52,815 nucleotides of DNA from an uncultured Blautia sp. (GCA_934408705.1 CAKRVL010000006.1:1-52815); one strand, 5' to 3'; positions 24,088-34,800 are shown, counted from the stretch's first letter. The notes: a model not told the origin generated them from the sequence alone. Numbers and translations are program-made.

Positions 24088-26487
24088 TTACCATATTAAA
24101 TGCATTATTTTTCTAAACCACCTTATATCATCCTCTGTAATTTCTCCGAAACCATAGCTGGCATTTAACACCAGCGTTTGCAGGCGGTTAATATCTTCCT
24201 CTGCCAAGGCCGGATAACGGGTACGGAGATACTCTGCCACGCTTTCATCTGCCAGGGTATATTCCTGCGGCATCCCCTTTTTTACAAGCCTGCCATAAAA
24301 AGTACGGTAAAGGGCGCGAAGCTGCCCTGCCGGTTCTTCACCAATACCATATCTGTCCCTTCGCATTTTCCTGATTTTATTTATGAGGAAAATAACAGCA
24401 ACAAGAGCAAGAACAATCTGGACTACCAGCATGATGCTCTCAAGATTTCCCGTAAACCATGAAAAGAGCCTTGTTTTCACTGCCGGTGTCTCCTCTTTGG
24501 CTTTCTCCTCCTTTTTGTCAGCAGAAGGTGCTGCGCCCTCCTGGGGTTTTTCTTCTTTCTCTGCAACCTTCCCTTCCATTCCGGGAGTTACCTCCACAGG
24601 AGTCCAGCCAAGAAAGGGCTCATATATCTCCACCCAGGCATGTGCATTATCATCCTCCAGGACAGCCGTGTAGGTTCCATTTTCATCTGCGGTAAAAATC
24701 TCCTTCGGAGCCACATATCCTACCACATATCTTGCCGGCACACCGAACATGCGGAACATCATAGTGGCAGCTGCTGCAAAGTGCATACTGTAGCCTTCCT
24801 TCGTATCATAAAGAAAGGTCTCCACAAAATCCTGTCCCTCCGGAAGCTTATCTGCATCAAGCTGATAGGTACATTCACTTAACAGCCTTTTTATCACATA
24901 CTGGCTGATCTTCTGGTACTCATCTGCAACATCCCAGTCAGGCCGGTCAACATCGATTTCAGACTGCCCCCAGTGCTCCTCCTCTTTCTTTTTTTTGCAT
25001 TCTTCTTTCAGGCGGGAAAGCCCTTGCTCAGGCACTGCCAGGTCATAGGTGGTACAAAATGAGTGATAAGAAGCCTCCAGATCATTAAGCATGCCATCTG
25101 TATTCTCTTTGTCACGGCAGGCTTCCATCAATTCCTTGTAATCACTTCTCCAATAACAGGAAAAAATGTCCTCCTGAAGGGTTTGTCCCATTACAGAGGC
25201 ATCTCCGCCACTGATCTGGTAATTATCATTCAGAAATACATTGTAGGGTACATAGGTATACTGTGTGTTTGCATTTAGATTTTCTACTTTGATGGTGGCA
25301 GCTGTAGTCTGAAGCTCACCGGAGACATCCGCGGTTTCTTCTGTGCCCTCCTTGTCATCAGCTGCATAGTTTTCATAATACATCATACGGAGAAAAGGCA
25401 GATTCTGTACATATACAGAGGAGTTTCCCTCTGTCCTCCAGGAGGCTGCCGCATTCTGGAAATTCTCTTCATTTCCGGACTCAAAGCTGCTTCCCGTATA
25501 TTCTTCCCCGATAAAGCCCTTCAGATACACTGTCTCTTGAGGTTTCTGGGTGCTGGTCACCTTCAAGGCATCCACGCCTGTGAAATAATATCCATCAATC
25601 TGTCCCAGCTTTCCATCCTCAACTCCGCCTCCTACTCCCTCCAGGGAAAGCTTCAGATTTCCTCCGGAGATTTTGGGAAGAAGCTGCCACAAGGACTGAA
25701 GAAGATGATTCTGGAGCCTTGTAGTCGTTTTCGTCAGAGCCGCTGCAGGCGCAGCTAAAAAAGGCTTCGCCATATACCATGCCGGTACGGAAATGATAAT
25801 AGCCAGAAGCACTGCCGTTCCAGCTGTTTTCCAGCCGGGCAGATAACTTCTTCCTGCTGCAAAAAGCAGAAGGACCATCATTACAAATAAATAGAGCCAC
25901 AGAGTTCCCGGCTTCCCCCCTGCTGCCATAGTAAGAGCTGCCACAGGAAAAAGGACAGCAAGGATGGGAAGCCAGTTCTGTTTTTTCACCAGACTGCCTC
26001 CCAGGATTCCGGTTATGGGAAATAAAATGCACAGCCAGAAGCACAGACTGCCATTTTTAGCACCAGTCCCGAAAGAACGGATATTACCACCATAAATCTG
26101 ATTGATTTTTCGGATCACTCGATCTGCTGTGCCATAATAACCGCCAGTGATCTGCTCCTGCAAAACAAAACAGACCACTCCATATATTATAATAAGAAAC
26201 AGAACTGCAAAAAACCGCTTTCCATCCAGACGTTTTTCCAGAAAAAACCAGAAGAAAAACAGACTGTACAAAAATATCCCCAAGCCTGCCAGAAACCATG
26301 GAAGCTTAATATCAAAGGCAGACACCACACTTCCAAAAAGGATGATGACAGACAAAAAAAGAGCAGGAAAGGCCGGAAGCTTCTCCCGAAGCCCCGGCTG
26401 CTTATCAGACGGCTCTGGCTTATATGCACTGTCAAGAATCAGAACCTCCGTATTAGATTTTGAATCAGATGACCTTTTTTTCTTCAT
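24088..26487 (-). CDS. Transglutaminase-like multi-pass membrane protein with altered catalytic residues
   Basis: 799 residues in the familiar order: N-terminal cluster of about six to seven transmembrane helices (residues 35-245), large extracytoplasmic region, transglutaminase-core domain (about 550-640), a lysine/glutamate-rich linker, one more membrane helix (SIMLVVQIVLALVAVIFLI), and a C-terminal DUF4129-like domain ending WFRKIMHLIW. In the core, the position of the catalytic Cys reads GYSMHFAAAATMMFR, so Cys is Ser; His is kept in DNAHAWVEIYEP; the Asp position reads GWTPVEVTPG, so Asp is Glu or Val. Enzymatic transglutamination is therefore doubtful. It is last in a sortase-moxR-DUF58 group. 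A weak ribosome-binding site (AAAGGA, distant) precedes the ATG. Confidence 0.87.
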   Translation of the reverse strand: MKKKRSSDSKSNTEVLILDSAYKPEPSDKQPGLREKLPAFPALFLSVIILFGSVVSAFDIKLPWFLAGLGIFLYSLFFFWFFLEKRLDGKRFFAVLFLIIIYGVVCFVLQEQITGGYYGTADRVIRKINQIYGGNIRSFGTGAKNGSLCFWLCILFPITGILGGSLVKKQNWLPILAVLFPVAALTMAAGGKPGTLWLYLFVMMVLLLFAAGRSYLPGWKTAGTAVLLAIIISVPAWYMAKPFLAAPAAALTKTTTRLQNHLLQSLWQLLPKISGGNLKLSLEGVGGGVEDGKLGQIDGYYFTGVDALKVTSTQKPQETVYLKGFIGEEYTGSSFESGNEENFQNAAASWRTEGNSSVYVQNLPFLRMMYYENYAADDKEGTEETADVSGELQTTAATIKVENLNANTQYTYVPYNVFLNDNYQISGGDASVMGQTLQEDIFSCYWRSDYKELMEACRDKENTDGMLNDLEASYHSFCTTYDLAVPEQGLSRLKEECKKKKEEEHWGQSEIDVDRPDWDVADEYQKISQYVIKRLLSECTYQLDADKLPEGQDFVETFLYDTKEGYSMHFAAAATMMFRMFGVPARYVVGYVAPKEIFTADENGTYTAVLEDDNAHAWVEIYEPFLGWTPVEVTPGMEGKVAEKEEKPQEGAAPSADKKEEKAKEETPAVKTRLFSWFTGNLESIMLVVQIVLALVAVIFLINKIRKMRRDRYGIGEEPAGQLRALYRTFYGRLVKKGMPQEYTLADESVAEYLRTRYPALAEEDINRLQTLVLNASYGFGEITEDDIRWFRKIMHLIW

Positions 26488-26520
26488 TTTCTTGATTTTT
26501 TCCTTTTTAACAACGTTTGG

Positions 26521-27552
26521 TTAGCTTACGCTAACGTTTCCATCAAGGGTAATGCGAAGGGATTTGTCCTTTGGAATAGAAGGCAGGGCTTCGCAGTCCC
26601 CGGGAGTAATTCCCACCAGTTCTTCCAGTGCAGGATACAGCCTGTCCACGGAAGGCACCTGACTTTGAAAGGGTTCACCTTGTTTCAGGGGGACAATATA
26701 GACAAAGGGAATGTCCTGCTCTGCCAGAGTATTTCCCACAGAAGCTGCCACATCCCAGAAATTATCCAGCATCTCTGGCGATACCCTACTATGTCCTGAT
26801 GACTGCTCCAATGTATTTTCATCACCTGACATGTCCAGATATATTTCCATCCCATTCCCGGCAGGCATACTAAACTCCTTTACCAGAATGTCATCTGCCT
26901 TGGCGCTTAATTTCCAGTGGATACTTTTTGGTGTATCACCCTGACGGTAATAACGGGTGTCAAAAATTTCCTGACTGTCAGCTCCCGTTTGCTCCAGTAC
27001 CATCTCCTGAGTTAACGCGCTCTCATCTGTAAAAGAACGAAGCCTCTCAAAAGAATATGGAGTTATTTTCGGAAGAACAGTCACAGAAGTGCCAAAAACT
27101 GTCTTTCTTTTTCCGGAGAACTGCAGTCTGGCAGAAAAAAGTCCCAGATAATCAAAGATTCTAAGCTCAGTGATCAGGATCCTTATTTCACCGCAATGAA
27201 CAGGCAAAAGCTCAAGCTGCCACAGATCATGGCTTCCTGGTGCCACCCCTGTATGTCTTACGATCTGGCCTCCCCCTGTAATCTGAGCAGTGATACGGAT
27301 ATCCCCTACCGGAAAAACAGAAGGATTAAAAAAGCTCAGCTTCACCAGGGCTTTTTCCCCGCGGATCACACTGGAGCGCGGAAGAATAAGCTGTGCTTTT
27401 ATTATTTTTGCCATCTGATGAACCCAGATTCCCATAAAAAGAGCAAATAAAAGCAGGAACATAAACAAGAATCTGGGGAACTCACTGTCACTGGTGATTG
27501 CTGCCCACAAGGTTACAAGAAGCAGCATCAGGTAAAGGATTTTCCCCTTCAT
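26521..27552 (-). CDS. DUF58-family membrane protein
   Basis: 343 residues with two N-terminal transmembrane helices (ILYLMLLLVTLWAAI and FLFMFLLLFALFMGIWV), then a beta-rich segment and the DUF58 signature FDTRYYRQGDTPKSIHWKLSAK near residue 200, followed by a VWA-like fold. DUF58 proteins are found with MoxR ATPases and transglutaminase-like proteins as membrane or cell-envelope assembly systems; biochemical function is unsettled. The ATG overlaps the moxR stop by 1 nt (TAATG), so the two are translationally coupled. The transglutaminase-like gene follows after 33 nt. Confidence 0.9.
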   Translation of the reverse strand: MKGKILYLMLLLVTLWAAITSDSEFPRFLFMFLLLFALFMGIWVHQMAKIIKAQLILPRSSVIRGEKALVKLSFFNPSVFPVGDIRITAQITGGGQIVRHTGVAPGSHDLWQLELLPVHCGEIRILITELRIFDYLGLFSARLQFSGKRKTVFGTSVTVLPKITPYSFERLRSFTDESALTQEMVLEQTGADSQEIFDTRYYRQGDTPKSIHWKLSAKADDILVKEFSMPAGNGMEIYLDMSGDENTLEQSSGHSRVSPEMLDNFWDVAASVGNTLAEQDIPFVYIVPLKQGEPFQSQVPSVDRLYPALEELVGITPGDCEALPSIPKDKSLRITLDGNVSVS

Positions 27553-28493
27553 TATTTCTTCTCCGGTCTGGGCTGTTTCACGGATTTCAGGATTTCCTCA
27601 ATAATATCCATAGAAGCCCCTTTATTCATTGTGACTTTCGTACTGCATTTCAGACGATGTACGGCTGCAGCAGGAAAAACCTTCTCCACATCCTTCGGAA
27701 GTACGAAGGCTCTGCCTTCTATGTAAGCATTTGCCTTGGCAAGCTTGGCTACAGCCAGTGCACCACGGGTGCTAAGACCAAGTGTGACCAGCTCATGGGA
27801 ACGAGTGGCATTTACAAGATCCACAATATAACGGCACACCGTTTCATGAATAAATACCTGCGCTGTTTCTCTCTGCATCTGGGCAAGTATGGAGGCATCC
27901 ACCACAGGCTGAATCTCTTCAAGAGTTTTTCGTTCTGACTGTGACATAAGAATATCAATCTCATCCTCAGGAGAAGGATACCCCATCTGAATACAGATAA
28001 GAAAACGGTCCAGCTGAGATTCCGGCAGCATCTGGGTTCCCGCAGAACCAATGGGATTCTCTGTAGCAATCACCACAAACGGCTCCGGCACCTTACGTGT
28101 CACTCCGTCTACAGTTACAGTGCCCTCCTCCATAACCTCCAGAAGTGCGGACTGGGTTTTCGCCGAGGTACGATTGATCTCGTCAGCAAGAAGGAGATTA
28201 CACATAACAGCTCCCGGCTGATATACAAATTCGTTTTTCTCTTTCACATACATGGAAAAGCCTGTAATGTCAGAGGGAAGAACATCCGGTGTAAACTGAA
28301 CTCGATTCTGAGTCAGGTTCATAGCGCGGGCAAAGGCAAGAGCCATAGAGGTTTTACCCACACCAGGGATATCCTCAATAAGTATCTGTCCGCCTGCCAA
28401 AATCGCAGTCATCACCTGGCGGATACAGTCATCCTTGCCGCGAATGGTTTTTTGCACTTCCTGCATGATCTGTTGCGGTTTATTATTTTCCAT
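27552..28493 (-). CDS. MoxR-family AAA+ ATPase
   Basis: AAA+ ATPase of 313 residues thought to act as a chaperone for assembly of its DUF58 or VWA partner. Walker A is DIPGVGKTSMALAFA near residue 42; Walker B is LLLADEINRTSAKTQSALLEVMEE near 105; sensor 1 is VIATENPIG; the C-terminal lid includes STRGALAVAKLAKANAYI. The start is the ATG at 28493 with GAGGAATCTTGATT upstream; a TTG at 28499 is too close to that signal. It starts 25 nt after the sortase stop, so it is probably co-transcribed with the sortase gene. Confidence 0.94.
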   Translation of the reverse strand: MENNKPQQIMQEVQKTIRGKDDCIRQVMTAILAGGQILIEDIPGVGKTSMALAFARAMNLTQNRVQFTPDVLPSDITGFSMYVKEKNEFVYQPGAVMCNLLLADEINRTSAKTQSALLEVMEEGTVTVDGVTRKVPEPFVVIATENPIGSAGTQMLPESQLDRFLICIQMGYPSPEDEIDILMSQSERKTLEEIQPVVDASILAQMQRETAQVFIHETVCRYIVDLVNATRSHELVTLGLSTRGALAVAKLAKANAYIEGRAFVLPKDVEKVFPAAAVHRLKCSTKVTMNKGASMDIIEEILKSVKQPRPEKK

Positions 28494-28518
28494 AATCAAG
28501 ATTCCTCATAGTATCGAT

Positions 28519-29364
28519 TTATTTTTTACAGTGACGTTTTATTATTATAAGAAGGATAATGATTCCCTCCACTACTACAACTCCTGCCATCATAAACAGG
28601 AACCAGGGCCATACATCCACAAGCCTTCTTGCCATTGCCGCAGGCTGAAGCTGGGATACAGTTTTTGATTTTTCCTCACCGGTATACTCTACTCTATGTC
28701 CACGGACCAGTAGCCTGTGGGTGTTGATAGCATAAGGAGTACAAGTAACAAGAGTCACATAATCCTCACCCTCCACAATGTCCAGATCCGTAGTATCATC
28801 AGGATCTACTACCTTAATCTGGTCTGCTTCGTATGCAAGAATCTCATCCAGAATATGTATATAGAACTGATCTCCGATTTCCACCTTATCCATATCTGTA
28901 AAAAGCTTGGCATTAGGAAGGCCTCTGTGTCCTGTCAGTACGCAGTGTGTACTCTCCCCGCCCAAAGGAAAAGAAGTCTCGGGAATATAGCCAACTCCCT
29001 TTGACAAAATATCCTGCGTGGTTCCACAATAGATAGGAAGATTAACGTCAATACAGGGAATGGTCAGATAACCGATGATCTCACCTACATTCAGCATATC
29101 TACATGGCTGATGGCTTCCTCGTTATCCTTCGTCTCGTCGCAGATGACCGCATGTCCCAGCTGTTCATTATACTGCTTCATAGACTCCTTCACCGCGTCG
29201 ATTTTCTCCTCGTCCATTTCTTTCACCTGATCGCTGTAATTCACTATTGCCTGGGAAGCATGCTTCTGTGCCAGCATGTTACTGATCACAGGATACGATG
29301 CCAGCCCTACGCCTGCCAATATAAGGATCAGACTGAAAACAGTGGATAATCTTGGTTTTTTCAT
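28519..29364 (-). CDS. Class C sortase (pilus polymerase)
   Basis: Membrane transpeptidase that links pilin subunits through Lys side chains. 281 residues: N-terminal signal anchor (VFSLILILAGVGLASYPVI), extracytoplasmic sortase barrel, and a C-terminal transmembrane helix (WPWFLFMMAGVVVVEGIIILLIII), the two-anchor topology typical of class C. Catalytic residues: His146 in LTGHRGLP, Cys208 in VTCTPY, Arg217 in HRLLVRG. It follows the backbone pilin gene by 243 nt that contain a terminator-like hairpin and a promoter, so it can be expressed apart from the pilins. It probably polymerises the LPTTG pilin upstream. Confidence 0.94.
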   Translation of the reverse strand: MKKPRLSTVFSLILILAGVGLASYPVISNMLAQKHASQAIVNYSDQVKEMDEEKIDAVKESMKQYNEQLGHAVICDETKDNEEAISHVDMLNVGEIIGYLTIPCIDVNLPIYCGTTQDILSKGVGYIPETSFPLGGESTHCVLTGHRGLPNAKLFTDMDKVEIGDQFYIHILDEILAYEADQIKVVDPDDTTDLDIVEGEDYVTLVTCTPYAINTHRLLVRGHRVEYTGEEKSKTVSQLQPAAMARRLVDVWPWFLFMMAGVVVVEGIIILLIIIKRHCKK

Positions 29365-29428
29365 AAACTCAATCCTTTCCCTATTTCCTCTTATCGTGGG
29401 AGTTTACCATAGAAAGCAGGATAATTCT

Positions 29429-29457
29429 ATAATAAAAAACGTGGAAAAATATGACAA
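29429..29457 (-). promoter_or_regulatory. Promoter of the sortase-moxR-DUF58-transglutaminase unit
   Basis: Minus strand: TTGTCA (29457-29452), 17-nt spacer, TATTAT (29434-29429), between the pilin terminator and the sortase gene. Confidence 0.5.
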
Positions 29458-29513
29458 AACGCAGGTGATTTATGATCTAGAGCATGTCTGACAAACTTAT
29501 GATAAATAGCATA

Positions 29514-29552
29514 AACCCCTCAGATCCATCATGGCAAAAGATCTGAGGGGTT
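29514..29552 (-). terminator. Terminator-like hairpin after the backbone pilin gene
   Basis: Minus strand AACCCCTCAGAT (29552-29541) pairs perfectly with ATCTGAGGGGTT (29525-29514). The T-run after it is short (GGGGTTTATG), so termination may be partial. Confidence 0.65.
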
Positions 29553-29607
29553 CTGTTATTTATCTACAAATAAAGTTTCATTTTAGGGGAAGTATAATTA
29601 CGAAACC

Positions 29608-31734
29608 TTACTTTGCAGCTTTTTTTCTGGATGCTGAAATTACCAGCAGACCAGCAAGTACAAGAGCGATACCGAGTACGCTGAAGATTACAGTACCCAT
29701 ACCACCGGTAGTTGGGAGGGTAAACCCTTTTTTGTTGATGATAGTTTCTGTGTGCGTTCCATCAGTAGAATTACTTGTATCATTTCCACTAAATGTTGTT
29801 TCATTGGTATTAATTACATGTTTTTTTAACGTACATATTCCAGTTTCACTATCAGTATTCCAGGACCAACTCGCACTCATCGAAGTTGTATACTGAATAT
29901 TTAAAGAAACTTGTACGGGAGCCTTCAAAAGATTATATTTCTCAGCTGTCTTTGTCTCTACCAAATAATATGTACCATTTGCAAGACCAGGATAAGAAAC
30001 TGTTCCTTTAATAGCATCATCAGTTTTTGATGTTTCTAAGCCTTCTTTAAGCAATTTACCATCCGTTCCTTTTAAATCAGCTTCAGTCGGATCCGACTTA
30101 GAACCAGTGTATTTGTAAAGGTCAAATTTTACACCACCAAGAGATTCACCATCTACACTATCAGCTTTTTTAGAGATTTTCAGATTGAATGTATAAACGA
30201 TTGCATTGTCCTCAATTGAGTCTTTTCCTGGGGTTGGATTCGGTTTATTCGGGTTACTTTCATCAGCCGTTTCTGGAAGAATCTTGTTGGAGTATTCCAG
30301 TTTCGCAGTATTCGGGTTACCATCTGTTGTTGTAGCTGCTGAGCTAAGAAGTTCTGCATTGTATGTGATTACAAGCTGTTTTCCTGCATAAGCAGCCATT
30401 TTTGCAGGAGTAAATGTGATCTTAAATCCATGTTCTTCTTCTTTTTCGACTCCATATGCATCTGCGGCAATTGCGCTGTTATCACATTTAATTTCTATAA
30501 GACATCTGTTATTCTCGCCAAAGATTTTATCATCAAGATTAGTTGGTGTATCAGTAAGTGTGAAATCTTTTAATTTAGTAATATTGGATGGTACATCAAT
30601 TGTGATCTTGTATGGTACCATGTCACCGATATTGTAATCAGCTTCCTGTTTCCAATCTACTGTAGTTCTATCTTTTACCTTTTTGGTCATATCAGGTTTT
30701 TCATTCTTTACAGTGATAATTGCAGATTTTTTATTCGCCTGATTGTTTTCATCAGGAACATAAGATAGATAAGTTCCTTTATTTGAATCTGGCTTTGTAA
30801 TTTCACCATTTTCTGCAATATTGAATTCATATGCAATGCTTCCATCCATAATGTAACCATTATTTACGCTTACCTCGAAAAGTCTATAAGAACCATGTCC
30901 AAGACCAGAAATAGACGCATTTTGAATAAATTTAGTAGCATCATTAAAATCTGTGACATCATAATCGTAAGATTTTGGTTGACCGTTTTCACTAATAACT
31001 TTCACATATTTCCATTTATTTTCACTATTTTTTTTCTGAAGTACAAATTCGGCAGTTCCTGAAATCTCACTATTGTTTGCATCAATCTTTTTTATAGTAA
31101 TACCAGCTTCAGTCTTTACATTCTTTGGATATACATGTACATCATAAATCCATTTAGCACCTTTATCTGTTCCCTGGCTTGTCATTGGAACAGATACAAC
31201 AAAAGCTGCAGGTGTTGAAGAAATATTGGCAGGTGTTTTAGTTTCTTTTACATAATAGATACCAAGACTTAAATTCTTAAATTCAGCAATTCCCGTTGAG
31301 AGTGTCGACTCTATTCCTGTTGCAGAAATGGTTGTTCCATCTGAATCCTTAATCAAAGCTTCTGCTGCTGTAACATAATCATTTAACTCCCCAGTTGCAG
31401 TAAATGTTTGATCAGTTTTTCCCTCTATAGTAACCTTTCCACCAATATCTGCGATTTTCCAAATAGAAAACTCTGCTCCTTCTAATGGCTTTGCGCCAGC
31501 AGGTAAATTTTCTTCATCAACAATTTCACCATTTCCGTTTGACAAATCTTGGGGCTGAGTATTTGTAAAATAATATTTGTGAACTGTCAAAGTACCCTTC
31601 TTTGAAGTATCAATCGTTGACACCGGTGGAGTTGTTGCCCCCGTACCATCCTCCGCAAATGCAGTTGCTGTCATGCTGCCCAGCATCATGGCGCCGGCCA
31701 AGATTCCGGCCAGGAGTTTCTTAAATTTCTTCAT
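29608..31734 (-). CDS. Sortase-assembled pilus backbone subunit (SpaA/FimA-like, LPTTG)
   Basis: 708 residues. A Sec signal peptide (MKKFKKLLAGILAGAMMLGS, cleavage near AFA-ED) is followed by several immunoglobulin-like isopeptide-bond domains. The pilin motif is WIYDVHVYPKN with the linking Lys204; E-box-like segments are YYVKETKTPAN and YYLVETKTAEKYNLLKAPV. The sorting signal is LPTTG at 673-677, then a hydrophobic stretch and ARKKAAK-like basic tail (ASRKKAAK). This is the complete set expected of a major pilin. GAGAGGAAACGAGT precedes the ATG. It follows the large adhesin gene by 116 nt with a strong hairpin between them, and the matching class C sortase is downstream. Confidence 0.94.
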   Translation of the reverse strand: MKKFKKLLAGILAGAMMLGSMTATAFAEDGTGATTPPVSTIDTSKKGTLTVHKYYFTNTQPQDLSNGNGEIVDEENLPAGAKPLEGAEFSIWKIADIGGKVTIEGKTDQTFTATGELNDYVTAAEALIKDSDGTTISATGIESTLSTGIAEFKNLSLGIYYVKETKTPANISSTPAAFVVSVPMTSQGTDKGAKWIYDVHVYPKNVKTEAGITIKKIDANNSEISGTAEFVLQKKNSENKWKYVKVISENGQPKSYDYDVTDFNDATKFIQNASISGLGHGSYRLFEVSVNNGYIMDGSIAYEFNIAENGEITKPDSNKGTYLSYVPDENNQANKKSAIITVKNEKPDMTKKVKDRTTVDWKQEADYNIGDMVPYKITIDVPSNITKLKDFTLTDTPTNLDDKIFGENNRCLIEIKCDNSAIAADAYGVEKEEEHGFKITFTPAKMAAYAGKQLVITYNAELLSSAATTTDGNPNTAKLEYSNKILPETADESNPNKPNPTPGKDSIEDNAIVYTFNLKISKKADSVDGESLGGVKFDLYKYTGSKSDPTEADLKGTDGKLLKEGLETSKTDDAIKGTVSYPGLANGTYYLVETKTAEKYNLLKAPVQVSLNIQYTTSMSASWSWNTDSETGICTLKKHVINTNETTFSGNDTSNSTDGTHTETIINKKGFTLPTTGGMGTVIFSVLGIALVLAGLLVISASRKKAAK

Positions 31735-31759
31735 ACTCGTTTCCTCTCTTTCTTTTTAT

Positions 31760-31804
31760 GAGACTGCTCTTTCTGGCATTTGATGCAGCCACAAGAGCAG
31801 CCTC
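31760..31804 (-). promoter_or_regulatory. Intercistronic hairpin between adhesin and backbone pilin genes
   Basis: Minus strand GAGGCTGCTCTT (31804-31793) pairs with AAGAGCAGTCTC (31771-31760), 12 bp with one G-T pair, followed by ATAAAAAG rather than a T-run. It is better explained as an mRNA-processing or stability element that adjusts the tip-to-shaft ratio than as a terminator. Confidence 0.45.
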
Positions 31805-31850
31805 GTTAACTTTTCTTTTTTATGTGGAATCAGTTCTCTGTTTTTGGCGG

Positions 31851-34800
31851 TTAGGAAGTTTTGCCCTCCTTTCTCCGCTTCTGTAACAGATACATGATTA
31901 CAGACATTCCCATAAGTATTGCACCACAAAAGCCCAGGATCATTCGGCTCCAGCTTCCGGTTGCGGGAAGTTCGAACTTGGGACTGTTGGCAATTGTTAG
32001 TGTAATTGTATCATCTTTTACTTCATACGCAGCTCCATCAATCAAACACCCGGATGCTCGATCAATCGTAATATATACCGGAGCTTTTAACAAACTATGA
32101 TTAGCTGCTGCTTTGGTTTCTGTGAGACGGTACAAACCATTTTCAAGCTTTTCAAATATACACTCTCCTATACACTCTCCATCGGAATTTGTTTGATTGG
32201 TTACCGCCTTAAAGTTACTATCTACTTCATCATTTTGTGGAGAGCTTCCTTTGATATTTATTTTTTCCAGTTTAAATTCAACACCGGGAAGTTTTACTTT
32301 GGTCGCTGCATCTATCTTAATAACTTTAATTGCAGTCAGCGGTGAGTAAGTATTGGTAATCGACCACTCTACAGATTTGTTATTATATTTATCCGTATTT
32401 GATGTAGAATTATATGACACCTGGAACCGATCAAAGGTACCACCATTTTCTAAAACACTTCCCTTCGCATCCAGTTCCACTACCCGGTATTTATATTCCA
32501 CTGAATTTATAGATGGATCACTGTACCGGTTCAAGCCTGAAAAATCACATTTCCACTCTTCCTGTGCGTTAAGCTCTTTCACCTCAATATCCTGCCACGG
32601 ATCATTATCTGACACTCTTCTCTGCAGTTTTACCTTAATGGGTGATGGCAGAGTGCAATTATCTGCATTTTTCCAAATCTTTTCTACATGAATTGCTGTT
32701 TTTGGAATTTTGGTATTTACAAAATCAGCAACTGTATACTCTGCATTCTTGGTATCCGCAGTAATCACGCCGGTTACTGTGCGATTAGACACTGAAGATG
32801 ATGTTTCGTCATTTCCAGAGGTTACTTTTATGCTTTCCAGAGTAGAGCCATCTGTTGGTGCTTTTTCTGTGATGGTATATCTTGTTCCGGCAGGTATTCC
32901 TGTAAACATTTTGCTTTCTCCTGCTTTCAGCTCGAAAGTAATATCGGGAATGGGTTTTCCAAGTCCTGCAATGTCCTCGAATTTAATGATAAATTCATAA
33001 GAACCATTCAATAAATCTGAAACATTACCCTGCGTCTTTTTAATTGTAAGGCCGCCAACCTTTACCTTATTTACATATTTGGCTTTCAGCTTAATCAAGG
33101 TTGTTTCACTATCCGGATATGCATAGGAACGAAACAGCAACGCCTTCTCAGGTTTTGAACCATTAAAACTTTTTTCTTTTCTTCCATCATCTACTACCGT
33201 TCCGCTTTGCTTTACTACCTGTGGGGACACTGGATTATTAACTTTATTTCCAGAAGCCATGGAAGTAACTTCTTTTCCGTTTTCGTACAATGTCCAGAAT
33301 GTATCAAACAGATTAGAATCTACATATTCTTCCAAATAAACGTAACTGCCTCTTCGGAATTGATCGTTGAAGGTTACATTCTGGCCGTTCCGCAGGGTAA
33401 ACATACCATCACTGTCTACCATTCCATTTGTCTGATCAGAAGAAGCAGTGTATTTGGTATATCTTGCGCCCCATGCATTTTGCAGGAATCCAGCAGAGAT
33501 TGAGCCGTAATCCAGGATGTCTTCCTGCTGTACTGTAAATCCAGTCAATTGACCAACTGAGGTATTTTCCTGTGAGAAAGTAAAACCTTTCAAATAAATA
33601 TCTCTAGTCTCATCGTACTGGAATGCAATGGAGCGTATACTTTTATAGTCAAAGTTATCACTGCTTTTGGTAAGCTTGCTTAAGTTTACCTTTACTGTAT
33701 TCCAGGAATTAAGTTTCAGATTCGGTGTAGTCATAACCTTTCCGGAAAGGAAACCGGAAAGTGTATTTCCGTCGGAATCTTTTATCTGAATATAAGCTGC
33801 GCTTAATTGCGGAATTACTCCATTTTCAAAATACATTTGAAATTCAAGGTAGTCCTTTACCTTACTAATATCCACTGTAGATTTACTGGTAATAACCCCA
33901 AGACGATTGTCTGTGTATTTCTGCCCGGTATTATTGTATAAAGCTTTCCAGTGATATTCACCATTATTAATATTACTGCTTTCAAAAATGTTACTATTGT
34001 TGGCAGGATTGGCTGTTCCCGTAAAGGTAATTGGCGGAGCTGCTTCACTGCCACTTGTGTCTGCATTCTTTGGAACACCTGATGTAGCCAGGTTTTTGAT
34101 GTTTATTGGGAAGTCAGCATCATCAAATACATCTTTAAAGCTACTATCTACATTTGAAGTATCCACTTCTTTTTCTACGATTAATTGGTTGTTGTCCGGC
34201 ATATTGAAGGTGATCTTCATGTTGGATTCCCAAAGACCACGCTCCATGTAGAACATTGTCAGAGTATGCTCTTTCAGATTAAAAGCTTCATCATTTTTTA
34301 AAGAATCAGGAAAAGCTTTGGTTACATCATCTTGAGATCCGCCTCCTGAAGTATTCTTAACGCTGCTTACCCAGGCTTTCTTATCCTTAAAATTAATCCT
34401 TCCATCTACAACACCATGTCCACCACCTACGTCCAGCACCAGTTGACCATCAATATATACCCATACATCATCATCACCTGAAAAATTAAATTCAATAGGG
34501 ACTTTTTTATTACTGGTTGTTGTAACAGTACCATCCTCTGTCAAACGGAATTTAAATTCAATCTTCTGTCCAAATCCATAATTCAGCTTACATGCATCTC
34601 CACTCGCATTAGATGTATTAAACGGGAAGTAATTTCCATCGGTTGTAGGAGGGTAAGTTCCACCACTCCCAATAGTTTGCCCTTTTACCGGATTAGCTGT
34701 TGGCTGAAGAAAGTATCCATTGACTGGATCATACTGCAATTGAAGATTTTTGTTTGCAATTTTATTATCATTCTCAGCACTGTTAAAGTACCAATAATCT

